NCBI GenBank assembly: GCA_037178855.1
Contig: JASJZC010000001.1
Location: forward strand, 4,030,001 to 4,094,000
From: Oscheius sp. JU75
Taxonomy: Eukaryota; Nematoda; Chromadorea; Rhabditida; Rhabditidae
Direction: 5' to 3'
DNA length: 64,000 nucleotides
The notes under the pieces: model-generated
Database searches by the model: none
What the model saw: only the letters and a program-made list of their open reading frames with translations
What the model was told of the DNA's origin: nothing
Shown here: piece by piece, positions 34,144-45,910 of the stretch
How the letters are laid out: each line of letters begins with the position of its first letter
Position numbering within the stretch: the first letter of the stretch is position 1
Position numbers and translations under genes: made by a program

Positions 34144-35005
34144 TTGCCTCTCTCTCCCGTCACAATCTCCCCCTGGCAACCTTGCGCCCGATTGCGCAAT
34201 ACCAAAGGCTGGAGTATAAAAGAGCAGAAAGGGACAGAGAGTTGGTCAACGGGTTGCTGTCCCTCCATCAAAAGGAACAGCTATAGCCCTCTTTCCTCGA
34301 CGTCTAGATCGTCTCAGAAAGCTCTTTCCGACAAGAACGGTCCGCGATGTCTTCGTCCACAAACTGACCACTACTTATTGTCCTATGACCCAAAGTTTGA
34401 AGAGCGTCGTGATCGACAGCAGTATTTCTATTCCCGCAAGACGGCCGATCTCATAATTGAGGCAATTCTTCAGCATTTCTACCATGACTATGAGAGAATC
34501 GAGGAGGAATTTGTCTGTCTCTGCGCCCCTTCCATTGCTGAAATATTCTACCGGGAATACGAGATCTCTGTCACGCTTCTTGACATCGATACCCGATTTT
34601 CATTCCTGCCCAAATTCCAATACTTCGACCTTCTGAATCCAACCATCCCATGTGCCAATTCTTTTTCTTTTGTCCTCTTTGATCCACCCTACTTCGGTCT
34701 ACCCTTTGCTGCTCTCTCTGGAGCTGTCTCTCTGATTTCGACCAGCAATGCTCAATTACTAGTCGGATTTTTGAAGAGAGACGAGAGACTTCTCTTTGAC
34801 TACTTTCCTTCGCTGAGGAAGACCACGGCACCGGTCGAGTACGACAGGTACGATATTTGAAGTTGAAATATTAGAAAGCTTCAGAGTCAAGCCTTCCAGA
34901 TGGATTAACTATGGTCTCTTTTCTAACTGCGACCTGAAGGGGATCCGACGGGCACACGAGGGAAAGAACAACAAAAAGAAGTCAGAGGAACAGAAGAAGA
35001 AGTAG
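34144..35005 (+). CDS. ZCCHC4-like N6-adenine methyltransferase domain protein
   Basis: Exon 1 ends and a 41-nt intron joins VEYDR to VKPSRWINYGLF. Motifs: RQQYFYSRKTADLIIEAILQ, VTLLDIDTRFSFLPKFQY, the catalytic DPPYFG, then DYFPSLRKTTAPVEYDR and SNCDLKGIRR. The order matches the methyltransferase core of ZCCHC4 (LLDIDFR, DPPF, FFPSF) rather than EEF1AKMT1, although the latter has a similar D-P-P-Y. ZCCHC4 puts m6A on 28S rRNA. The zinc-finger regions that flank the core in vertebrates are absent; the chain ends in a basic tail after RAHEGKNNKKKSEE. The start is uncertain: the first 60 codons (34144-34330) look low-quality. Confidence 0.6.
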
Positions 35006-35679
35006 AGAAAGTAGTAAAGATTGTTGTGACCAAATGACAGCTGAGAATGCGAACAGTTTTTACAATGAGTCTGGTATCGTGGTACCAGAAATAAGTCTAC
35101 ACACTGTTTCTGGAACAGTTATATAGTAGGTTCAGGAAAGTAGCCAAGACAGGTTTTCTCTCCTATTCCGTATAACAAAACTAGCACGTGGGAGAGAGTT
35201 AGAAGCTAGTACTCTGACTACCATCTTGACTTCTGGAAACTGAGAGTCGACTGGCAATCAATCTAGTCCAGAATGCCCAATAGTTTCTGTGTGTCTGAAG
35301 CCATTATTGGCAATTAGGCACAGTTACTTTGTGGGCACACTAATTGTTTGCAAGTAGAGTAAAATCAAGTAAGTGTGAGAGATAGCTTCGTTGGGGGACG
35401 TTGCTCCTGTCAGGGTAGCTCGACTGGAACAGCATCTATCTGTCACGAGCCCCAACGGGGAATTAGCCACACTTGTTTAAAAAAAAATTCGAATAAAACT
35501 TCTTCATTGTTCAAAAGAAAAATATTTAGAACAGACAAGGCCACAATATGATCTCTAGTTGGGAAAAACAAACACAATTTTTGCACAAAATTAGGTGTGG
35601 GCAAATGCAATCGGCTGTCATGGCCACATTGATAACCTACCAGTGTAAGGTTGAGAAAGTCAATAATTTAAAGGAGAGT
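35006..35679. other. Intergenic, nothing recognised
   Basis: Spacer between the convergent methyltransferase and E-protein genes. No coding signs. An open frame that starts at 35548 on the plus strand is antisense to E-protein exons and not a gene. Confidence 0.45.
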
Positions 35680-38600
35680 TTAATAAAGCTGATTCTGGAA
35701 TTGGTTCTCGAGAGGTTTGGTACCATCAGTCATGGGCATTCCGTGACTCTTCTCGTCATCCTGACGACGCTTCAGGCAAGCGGCCTTGGGGTTCAGGTTG
35801 CGGTGTCGAACCTTAACTTCCTGTTGAAAACAGTCCTAAAGAATAGTTACCTGCTCCTCAAGGACGGTGATGATTTGGACAGCCTGGTGGAGGATACTCA
35901 ATTTGGTCTGGGCCTTTTCGGCGTGGTTCGGAGCGTGAGTTGCACACATCTTGCCAAGCTCCTTGAAGGCCGAGTTGATATCTCGGACTCGTACTCTGAA
36001 ATATTCACGGTACTAATTTTCTGTTGATAGTCTACAAAACATTCGATTTCGTTTACCATATGGAATTTCTAAGAGAGACAGTAGAAACGGCCGGGTAACG
36101 AGAAACGAGTTTCTCAACAAGTACCAAAATACTGGGTAAGAGTCGTGCTTCTGTTTAGCTGACAGAAATAGTTTTGAGAATAAGAGAATCGGGAGGTATC
36201 AGAACAATTAGAGAGTCTCTCTTTATGCCAAATACGTCAAGACAGAAAAGCTCCGACAGTCTTGAGCATCGAATACGCCTTCTTCGGATTATCCGAGACG
36301 AGCAGTCTTTGATATGTGATTGGAGATTGACTCGATATGAGGGAGAGATTTTAGGGAGAGTCAGAACTGCTCTAGACAGAGTCATGCCAATCACCAGCCC
36401 AATAATCCTCGTGTGAACAGGTACCCAAAGGTGACAAGTGGATGCTCTTGTCTTCCTTCTGTTAATCTCGCGTGAGTGATCTCGCGAGTAGTCTGTTGAC
36501 TCGGAATAATGGACGATAAACGGAGCACACGTCGTCCAAACACAAAGCTCCCCCTCCAAGATAAACCAACCTCTCTCTAGCATTGTTGGCAGTCCGTCGA
36601 TCGGTCTCCTTCTCGTCACACGATCGACCATCATCATCTGAATCACCTCGATTGCTGCGTGTCTTTCTCTTTGATGAGGGTCTCATTGGCATGCTTAACG
36701 CGTCAAATTGTCTCTGGTTACAAACCATCGGAAAACCTCAGATTGGATCCGGAAGCGCTGGACTGGAGACCATACTCGAAGGCGGGAGAGATCTGACTGT
36801 TAGAGAGACAGGAAGCCTGGAAGCTGGTAACATCCGAGGTCGTGTCCGGTAGAGGGGCAGCAGTTAGCTGAAACACGAGACATTGTGATGATCCGTCAAA
36901 AAAGGAGGTCGTCCGTCATTGGGAGCAGATGGTCAGCTGCCAGTCGTACCTGGGCCCAAGTTTTGTATTTGCCATTGCGTGGAGGTCGGAGGTACAGTCA
37001 AAGGCTGACCGCCGACCACTACATTATCCGAGAATAAACAGGGCGAACGGCCATTGTAAATCATAATCCGTCCGGACCAAAGAAAGGAACTGTGGCCTTG
37101 GCTCTCGCTTGCATGCTTTGGCGCACAATGACTCGTGACCGATAAGGACCGACGCTCATTACAGATTACTGTGGGTTTTCTTTTGTTCTGTCCCCAAACT
37201 AGCTTGGATCAAACTCTTTCAGGCTCACTAAACTACTAAAAAGTGTTGTTTTACATAATAATAAGAAAAAGAAGTGACATCGGGGATCGAGTCCTGATCG
37301 TTTCAACTCCAGTCGATGCGCTAATCGCTAGACTACGGATGCAAATCGGTGACCAATACGAAACTGTTTCAAGATAGTTATGATCGATAGTAACCGAAAT
37401 AAACTGACCGGTGTCGTAGTTGGATAAAAAGCAGAATGCGTCAGATCAGCCGCATCACCGGTCGGAAATGGGTACGGTAGGCCGAGTCCGGGATAGCTGG
37501 CAGCAGCTGCAGCTGATGCAGTACCCTTGTCATCCGTCGGGTTCTGAAGCAGAGGTTCGATATATCTATCGTACTCACCATATAGGTCGGATAGCCAGCC
37601 CAATGAGGGTACATAGTTGAAGCCAGAGCATCAGCTGCGCTCGGAACCGAGGCGCCAGCAGCGGCCGTGTAAGTCGGCAGAGTCGGCTTTCCCAGTTCCA
37701 GCATGTCCGTAGTCGAGGGTGGAGTCGCGGATGAGGAGCCTGAAGCATTGTAGCCACTCGTAGGATACTCCGAAGCAGACGGAGTGGCCGTCGTAGTCGA
37801 ACTGGAGCCATCGGCTGCCTGTGGGGCTAGGAGATTGGGCGGGTAGCTGAGAGAGCCGTAGGAGTGGGCTGAAAGACGAGACTGTTGTTTATACCAAATG
37901 GGTGCTTAGGTAGATGGTTTCCCCGTAATCTATGGGGGCTTAAGTGGGGTCAAAAGAAACAGAAGGGCTGTTCTTTTGAATTTCACTTCCTACAAATCAG
38001 TTTCAAATGGTTAGAACCATTTCTCCTCCCGGAACTCATTTTTAGCTTTGCTCTACAAACTTGTAGAACTTTATATGTTCCTCAACTTTGCAGAACACCA
38101 AAAGTTTGGAAAATGCCTTCTTGGCCACGAACATAAGTATAAACAGTGATGTCTTTGAGCCCTATCAGTTGGTGTGTCGCACCCAAACCATGTTCAGAAG
38201 AAAGCAAATAACCAACCCCAATAGGTGGCTCCGAGATCGGACAGAGAGGGATCGACGTAGGCTGCGTAGTCAGCATACGGAGTAGTCATCGGCTTGCCCT
38301 CTCGAAGCTGAAAACTTCATCTGTCAGGAGTCAGGACAGCTGTTCTCTTCGCGCAGAAAGAGGGTCATCCTGTGGAGACAAAGAGACTTTGCGGTCTCAT
38401 TAGCATGTGCATTAATGGCGGTTTGAACGAACTGAGAAAGAGAGTGAGAGAGAAGGTCGTCGCGCAGAATGGCACGGTTCATAAAATGAGTCCAAGGCGA
38501 GAGAGCGATAGAAGCGCGGAGGGTACAGATTCTTTCACTGATCGATTGAGCGACACAAAGGAGGAGGATGCGGCGAGACCCCGAGGGATATTCTCGACTG

Positions 38601-39149
38601 TACCAGCGGTCGAGGAGAACCATTTACTGAATCAAAAACCTTGTCTGAACACCTACCTATCAGTGGCTACAAATATACTTGTTCGCCAGTTTCTGGCAAA
38701 AGTCAGCGGGCACCAGTCCATCGGCAAACTTCAAATCATGTCAAGAATCTGTCTATCTGCCCACCTAAAGTATACCATGTTCTGCCCAGTCTAAGAAAAC
38801 TACAAGATTGAGAAGTCTGCTGATGGCTTTCCTGTCACACCGAGTCTATCAAATATTGTTAACAAGTATAGCTCTATCAAAATACGTTCTGAAATTTCAT
38901 AATGTCCTGAAACTAGGTCCGAGTCTGTCCTAACTCTTGTCAGTACATATCAGCCAGTTTTCAATAAAACTTTTGAGACAAACCGTGAGCCATTGGTTTT
39001 GGATGTTGCGGCCCGAAGCCGATAAATATGTGTCGGACCCCTGCGATCGAATAGGTCAATGCAAAACGAACCTCGATGGAGGGGAAGCTATTTTGATCGT
39101 AGGAGCAAGGTGCACCCTCCTGCTTGATCATAGCCGAATACGGTGAGAG
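35680..39149 (-). CDS. hlh-2: Class I bHLH E-protein (HLH-2 / Daughterless / TCF4-like)
   Basis: Read right to left. A probable exon 39072-39149 ([20 protein letters not shown]) joins in phase 0 to [20 protein letters not shown] (to 38308). Then Ser/Ala/Pro/Tyr-rich exons ([40 protein letters not shown]). The basic region [11 protein letters not shown] ends at about 36585; after an intron of about 550 bp [40 protein letters not shown], then [15 protein letters not shown], which is the E-protein tail. The stop is at 35680-35682. E-proteins heterodimerise with tissue-specific bHLH factors and bind E-boxes to drive neurogenesis, gonad and muscle fates. The 5' end, with the AD1 activation motif, was not found and may lie beyond 39150. 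Confidence 0.88.
37270..37340 (-). other. tRNA-like remnant (A-box and B-box, no cloverleaf)
   Basis: On the minus strand TAGTCTAGCGATTAGCGC resembles a D-arm/A-box and GGACTCGATCCCC a T-arm/B-box, about 30 nt apart. The acceptor ends do not pair and the anticodon stem is poor, so this is not a working tRNA. It may be a pseudogene or a tRNA-derived SINE head. Confidence 0.35.
38050..38096. mobile_element. MITE-like hairpin element, degraded copy
   Basis: GCTCTACAAACTTGTAG (38050-38066) and CCTCAACTTTGCAGAAC (38080-38096) are diverged versions of the core arms of the element at 26636. Flanks CATTTTTAGC and GGAAAATGCC also resemble it. It lies in an intron of the E-protein gene. Confidence 0.5.
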
Positions 39150-42100
39150 CTAGAACGCGCGGGGGTCACGCCTCCTCCCGTCTCCAAGGGTCAATCCGGG
39201 GGAGGCCAAAGCGATTAGCAGCAGGGAGCCTTCGTCCTTTTTGTCAACTGTTTCCTATTTCAAGTACAAATATTCTAGACACTGGTGATAAGACGGTCTT
39301 TCCTGTACCGACAAAGGGTTTAGAGGTGTGACTATGCCGTTGGGCACAATTATTGAAAGAGGACAGTAATTAGTGCTTAATTGGGCGGGAAATGGCTTGG
39401 AGTGGAGGAAGCAAAAAACAATGTTTCAAATTGGGTATAAGCGTGAGAGGAAAGTCATATTTCAAAAAGGTGGCATGCGAATGGAACTGGTTCGACAGCT
39501 GGAAGGCCCCCCCTCGTCCTTTCAAGGCCGAGGATACCTTCCCGCCAAACTGCAGGTCACTAGGTGAAGAAGACTACCTAATCCAATTATGTGTGCATCT
39601 ACCGTAATCTTCTCAAACATGTCAAGACGGATTACAGTCTGACGCAACGTGTCACAGCTTATTGGGAGATAGTAAAGGTGGGGTAGCCCTCAGAAAGTTT
39701 TTTTTTCAATATCAATTCAAGCCCTCAGAAAGTTTTTTTTCAATTTCAATGTCAAGGCAAAATGTTTTCCCATGCGTAGGATTCGAGCTCGAGATGTTTT
39801 GTTCCGTAGTCGGAGCTGCGCACGCGGGAAAAGCAGCGGCGAGATCTTGGTGCATGCTTGACTTTAGATGCTGTAGCGAAATATTGTCTCTACGGACTTT
39901 CCTCCAATTTCAGTGTATTCGAAAATTAGCTATACTTTTCTCTTTAGAGCTCTAGTTACGGATCTAATGAGACTGGTTCGAATCCCGACCTTCAGTTGTT
40001 ACAGTGTTACAAGAGTACAGTTTTTGCGAGAGAGAGAGAGAGAGGATCTCGACCAGATGGTCTTGCGCAACCCGACAAGCAGAACCAAGAGAGAGAACTC
40101 TTTCCCAGTCGTAACCCCAAGAGCCATCAATTCCGGGTTTGTGGGCCGAAGGGAGCCGGGTTATAGGACGGCTCAACGATCGAAAACAGATGTGGAAGAG
40201 GGACATTGATTGACGGAGGGGGAGCCGACTCGAATTGATCATCTCTGTTTTTCCAAGGAGCAATAGCACCACCTTTACGGCCTTTGTTACAATGTTGCGC
40301 AAGAGTCATAAAGAGATTCCAGAAAAGGATAGGATGTATCGAAGTGGCTGTACACATCATAATGAGGGGCAGATGCGGTCGACCGCTGACAGCTGAACAA
40401 ACCAGCCAGCCATAGATGGTTCGAACTGTCTCTCTCTATCTCTAACAGTGAGTGGGATTCAGTCATCAAGAAGAGAATGTACTTCCAACTACGGTATAAG
40501 AGGAATTGACAGGCAGAGAGCCGCCGCTAATAGTTTATTCAATTATCTGTTGGCGTAATGAGAAATCTCGGGGCAGGCACTCCGAAGTGGTAATCTAACA
40601 AAGATATTGGTGTAGCCGCAAATTGGACACTGAGAAGGGGGTAGCTAATTGGATCGGAGACAACGTTTCACGCGCTGTTAGAAAGATTAGATAGTGAGGC
40701 AAGTAGTGGTAAAAGCTCAGCTGGAGACCAAGGTACGTCACATATTTGGATATTGGCCAAACATCCAGTTGCCGTCTCTACTGAGAGCATGATCACCAAA
40801 GTATTGTCTCAACCAATCTGACCAAAAACCTAACTTTATTCCATGACAGCAAGTCATGCTGTACAATCTGGGAAAGATCCATATGCGATATTTTGAACTT
40901 TATCACTCTGATTTGATATTCTTTTGGGATTCGACACTGAAGTAGAAGCGTCATTTGAACAATATCATTGCATTGCTCGAGTCTTAACATAACAACGATA
41001 ATCAAAAGAGTTCAAGATAAATTATGGATTTCTCATGACATATAAGGTATCTTCGTGTCTCATTATCAGAGAGAGCTTCGGAATCTATTCACAACCCCAT
41101 ACCGGTGTATCTGAAGAGCAAAGCATTGATTTGTTCTTGGAGCAGCCGGTTCATTTGAGCTTTTTACAAACTGGTGCCCATCTTCCGATGTCTCTAGTTC
41201 TTCCGGACTCTTTGCAAGGAGAGCCGACATGCAGAAAAACCCCGTCGGAAGTTTACTGTAGAGGGAAGCAAAAAGTGGTGAGTGAAGAGAACGAACAGTT
41301 CATGTTGATGACAATTTTCCATCAGCTAGTAACAAATGACATTATCACGAGAGCGCTGATGAGGAAGTGCAGCTTCTGACTTCTGAAGTCAAAAGCCAAA
41401 GATTCGTCAGACTACAGTAATCCCGTCAGGTATCGGGAAGAGAAGACGTGTGTAATTGTTTGGTTAACAACGGAAGCCGGGAGCATTGTTATTCGGGCTA
41501 ATTGGATTTGGGATACGGTAGGAATGAGAGGAGAGAGCCGCCTCAGGGCAGTCGGCCGTAAAATGTGTGAGGCGGACGCACACATTCACTCTCTTCGAAC
41601 ATCGATTCTGCCCCACAGATCCCGCCTACTTTTTCGGTATCTGAGAGAGACAAAATCAGAATTTTCATTAGACGACAGGTGGAAACGGAGTGACGGTGGT
41701 GGATATATATTCGAAAACAAAGAGGAACTTTGGGATCAAAGCGTTTGCTTGGGTACTTTCACCAAATGTTGACTGAATAGAGCGATTTGTGGTCTGTCAA
41801 AAGTTGACAGGTAGTCGGAAAGAAAAAAGAAAAGTAAAGAGTGTTGAATACTACTTTTGGCAGGGTACTGGTACTGTACAAAATGTTTTTCGTTATTAAA
41901 ACTGACCAGTGCATAGAAAACGTTTGATAGTCCAACAACTCTGAAGTATAGGCGTCGGTATGCAGCAAAATACTAGAACGTTCTCATTCCTGTCAAACTA
42001 CCTGGCAGAACAAGGGGTTGGTTTTTTGTATGGTACTGTCTCTCGACAACCTGTCAACTGAACTGTCTCTCACTCTGTCGCTCACTCCAGTTTCCCAGAC

Positions 42101-42153
42101 CCCAAGGGTACACATCTGTTCTGCTATTTCAGGCCTGACAGACGTTGAAAATA

Positions 42154-42321
42154 CAGCTGTGCAGCTGGTCTCCCGAGAGAGAGGATATCCCCTATTTTCC
42201 CACGACTGACAGCCGTTCCCAGATGTGCAGGTGGCTAAACGGTCCCCCTACTCCAGGGCAGGTGATAACACTGACGTCAGAACTGTCACCTGCAACACAG
42301 CTGAAGACAGCTGTACACTTG
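42154..42321. promoter_or_regulatory. E-box cluster (nine CANNTG in 168 bp)
   Basis: CAGCTG at 42154, 42162, 42298 and 42308; CAGATG at 42220; CAGGTG at 42228 and 42259; CACCTG at 42287; CACTTG at 42316. A further CAACTG is at 42055. CANNTG is expected about once per 256 bp, so nine in 168 bp is far above chance. CAGCTG and CAGGTG/CACCTG are the preferred sites of E-protein dimers. It lies about 3 kb upstream of the last recognised E-protein exon, hinting at an auto- or cross-regulated enhancer. Confidence 0.55.
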
Positions 42322-43974
42322 GTCAGTCGTCCCATTCCCGTCTACGTACCTGTTCCGACTGGGAGAGAAAGTCCTTGTATATCTTCCAGGCTTCGGCAGC
42401 TACAGAGGGAGGATTCATCCTTGGGGAGTGAGTATGGAGAAGAAACACAAATGAATGAGACTACCACGCCCCTTCGATATCGTACCCCCTCTCGAGATGG
42501 TTTCATAACCGAGTTACGGGCAGAAACTCAATCATGCGACTGGAATGGTTCAAAAGAAGGCTATGAGAGGGTGAGAGGGGCCGAGGGACATTCTCAGAGC
42601 ATTTTCCAGAAGTACGGGTGCAGTGATCAGAGAATTTTCTCATGCCTCTTTTCCGTTTTTTCCCATTTTAGAAGCTGGTTAACCTTCTCTCAAGTTCCTT
42701 GCAGTCACTAAATTAGACTGACTGACATGACAGTTCGGCACCTGGCACGGGCTGTAAAAAGGCGCAAAGGCGCGGCCGGATTTGAACTTGAGTAAACAGA
42801 TCCAATCTTTACAAACGGGTACAAAGAGTTTGAGTGACATTCTGCATCAAAGAAGCTCGGATTGAAAAATGTTTTGAGCCAGGAAGTAATACATAAACTA
42901 AAAGACCATTGGCTCGGAAGGGCGAATAACCTTGGTCGCTTTTTCAAGAAACCTTGTTGCGGTTTGTGTAGTAAAAAGAAAATGTTAGGAAGCTACCACC
43001 ACTCTTGTTCTTATTTGAATCTCTGTTTTTACATCATGTCAACCAATCATCTTCACATCCCTCCAGACTATCTACGTCGTCTTCAATATCGGTCAAACTA
43101 TCCCTTTTTGTCCTTTCTTTATCTTCACCGTAAGCGTGGTCAAAATTTCTTTAAGTTTGTAGTTCTAGACAAATTAATAGCCAGAGGTCCCCGAAGGAAA
43201 AGAAAAAATTCCTGCGGGACCTGGTTGTTACATAAACGGGGCAAAGCCTTAACCTAAACTTGACTGAGTATCCAATGCTTCCATGGTATCAGGTCTCGTG
43301 AGGAACATAAACTTTCTACAAAAGTACCTCAAGGAACAATCAAAGTTACCTTCTGGGCGGCTCTGATAGCATTAGCGTAGAGCTGACAGAGTATGTAGTG
43401 CTCCATAGTATGGTTCTAGAGAGAGTGTCGGTACCAGCTGTTGGGGAATGGAGATAGACAATAACAGCTGGGCACGTGCGCGACTTATTCTCCAAAATTT
43501 CTGGATATGATTTCGAAATATGGCCCCAAAGATAAAGATAACCGTTCATCTTATATGTATCTAGGCCTAACTAGGAACTTTTAAAAAAGGTTTTGTACTT
43601 ATCCCTACGTCATGTCTGAGTGAAGCAATACCACCTGTTCTTCTTTTTGTCCCTATTGCGGCCTTTTTGGACAGAGTCGGGGAAATGAAAAAAAGAGAGA
43701 TTGGGCATCTGGAACCCAACATGATACGGGTAGAGAGAAAAAGGAAAGGACCTGTTCCGGCGTTCGACGGTCGCGTGCCGCCAGATTTTATCAACCGGCT
43801 TGGAACTGGCCCGGGAAGAGAAAAAGCCTGATCTGAAAGTGAGTGAAGATTCAAAATGGAAATAGGTCACGACAGGGAGGAGAAAACCAACATGGCGGAA
43901 GACTTGAAAGGAGAGAGGAAGAGTCACATTCGACTGAATGGAATGAGGACGAAAGTGTGAGGAGAACCAACCCG

Positions 43975-44112
43975 TTTTTGAGGATCACCTTCTGTACGTA
44001 CTCATAGTCCACTTTAAAAATATCTTGGAGAACCTTACTGTCCGTCGAGAAGATGTTCTTCTGATGATTTACTAGAGTATCGGTATAGTTTTTGCAGACA
44101 CGAGCTGGAAAT
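43975..44112 (-). CDS. Isolated exon-like segment, unknown product
   Basis: Bounded on the minus strand by TTTCCAG and a GGTTGG donor. It reads ARVCKNYTDTLVNHQKNIFS then TDSKVLQDIFKVDYEYVQKV, with balanced polar and hydrophobic residues typical of a helical protein. Neighbouring exons of the same gene were not found with confidence; 43346-43549 (-), with NGYLYLWGHISKSYPEILEN, could be another. I do not recognise the family. Confidence 0.3.
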
Positions 44113-44427
44113 GAGGTTGCAATCGGGAGCATTAGGTTGTCTTCTTTTCGATCATCCTACGGTTCTTGTTAACTTAATCTCCTCCTTCAACGCATTCTAT
44201 CCATATCCCAGTTCTCTGCCACTTTTATTCGCTAACCACTAACCACAAACAACGAATGTAACTTTGCAACAGACCCACTGCTACTTTTTAAACTATATCG
44301 ACCAGCAAAAACATTGGTTCTCAGACGATCGGAACTCTTTGTACCCACTCCTCTAAAATCGATATTGATTTCGCGGGCTAGTGATAAGGTCGCGGGTACA
44401 AACACTTGTTTACTAGCCGCCTGCAAA

Positions 44428-45910
44428 ATGGGTCTTCTCAGCCACCTCTTCAAATACTGTTTGACCAAGTCTCTGCAAGTTGTGTGGACGAGCTACACAG
44501 CTGCCCTTCTGCTGCTCGGTCGTATCAAGTACGGCAGTTCTTTCTTCGCCCAAATTGAGCACAAGAAGCCCGAGTGTCTGGAAGGATGGAATGAAGGCTA
44601 CCTTCAATTGGATGTGAGTTCCATTCTACAAAATCGGATTCAAAGATCTTATCCTGTCCAGAAAGTTTTCGATAATCTGTCCAAGGATAAAACTGGCAGT
44701 CTTGGCGACCAAAAAATTTCAGAAAGTAAAACTGCACTACGTTCAAACCGGCTCTAACGATGCTCCCCTCCTGCTCTTTCTTCACGGTTACCCCGAATTC
44801 TGGTACTCTTGGCGCTATCAATTGAAGTACTTTGAAAGGAATTATAGGTAGGAAAAATTTGTCCCTATTAATCGTTAATATTAGATGTGTTGCCATTGAC
44901 ATGAGAGGATACAACCTGAGTGACAAACCCAAAAACATCTCTGACTACAACTTAGATCTTCTGGCCAATGATGTTCGTCAGGTAGTCGAGAAGCTCGGCT
45001 ATAAGAAGGCCTACTTGGTCAGTCACGACTGGGGATCCATTGTGGCTTGGAGAGTGAGTTCAATGTAATACCCTGACTCGCGTTCAGACAGCCTTAATGT
45101 TCCCGGATCACATAGAAAAGCTGGTCATCTGTCAGGTTCCTCATCCTTCGGCCTTCCGATCTGCCGGACTGGCTCAGCTCTGGAAGAGCTGGTAGACTTT
45201 ATATGCTTTTCTGGTCCAATCATCTTTAGGTACATGTTTATGTTCCAATCTCCGTGGATTCCTGAGTTGGCAGTTAAGGCTGGGGACTATCTGATGCTCA
45301 AACAGATGTTCTGGAGCCAGAAAGCCGGTCTCAGAAATCGGGAGAACTTTACGGAGGAGGATCTCAAGGCCTGGAAGTACGTTTTCAGTCAGCCAGGTTA
45401 GTAGTTTGTAACTTGCAACAGCATTTTGGGCAGCAAAGACGCACGTTAAAGGTTGGTCATGTTCTGCAAAGTTGAAATGCTGTTCAAGAACTACAGCCAG
45501 CCAAATAATTACCCAATTTCTTTCCAGATACCCTGACCTGTGCCATCAATTATTACCGAGCCCTATTCTCTGCCAAGGCGATTACAGGACAGCAGGCTAT
45601 TGTCAAGGTAAAAGTCCCTTTTTACTGTTCAGATCCATGTTCAGCCATCAACATTGATTATTTTCGGGACAGGAGACAAGTTTGTCGAGGTGAAGGGAGC
45701 TGAAAACAGCATTCAGTACTGTCGGGACGGTAGACTCCGTCGAATTGAGGGAGCTTCTCATTGGATCATGCAGGACGAACCGGAGCTGGTGAGTGTGCTG
45801 AAAGTATTGAACAATGTCTGATTTAGGTGAACCAGTACATAGAAGAGTTCCTGACCGACAATGAGCCTTTTGACAACAAACAATCCAGTACGACTGGTTC
45901 CAAGCTTTAG
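44428..45910 (+). CDS. Epoxide hydrolase (alpha/beta hydrolase, EPHX4-like) with SKL end
   Basis: Start [20 protein letters not shown] with a hydrophobic anchor to about residue 32. Core: [33 protein letters not shown] (HGxP oxyanion motif), [28 protein letters not shown] (Asp nucleophile) and the late Asp/His: [15 protein letters not shown] and [14 protein letters not shown] (His). The lid has YYRALFSA with the catalytic Tyr. It hydrolyses epoxides, probably fatty-acid epoxides; nematode CEEH-1/2 do so. The C-terminus TTGSKL is a peroxisomal signal, unexpected next to an N-terminal anchor. AATAAA overlaps the end at 45912-45917. A degraded hairpin element sits in one intron. Confidence 0.88.
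45421..45496. mobile_element. MITE-like hairpin element, one-armed copy
   Basis: GCATTTTGGG (45421), then TCATGTTCTGCAAAGTTG (45458-45475), matches the left arm and core of the element at 26636. The right arm is reduced to CAAGAACTACAG. Located in an intron of the epoxide hydrolase gene. Confidence 0.5.

Larger units (their letters stand above)
39150..44427. other. Gene-poor 5.3 kb upstream of the E-protein gene
   Basis: No complete gene recognised. It may contain the first exon(s) and control region of the E-protein gene. Open frames at 41035-41379 and 42145-42711 (+) show no homology I can see. One stretch on the minus strand, about 43975-44112, reads like a true exon (see its own entry). 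It also holds the E-box cluster at 42154-42321, (GA)n near 40028-40044 and tRNA-like pieces near 39775-39835 and 39935-39990. Confidence 0.5.

Noticed and set aside
35548-36027. 159-codon open frame on the plus strand
   Set aside because: It lies antisense to the bHLH and tail exons of the E-protein gene, whose minus-strand reading gives a clear E-protein signature. The plus frame has no homology.
39920-39990. Functional tRNA gene suggested by GGTTCGAATCCC
   Set aside because: No acceptor stem partner and no proper anticodon arm upstream.
42862-43257. 131-codon plus frame
   Set aside because: No motif, uneven composition and no splice context; judged chance.
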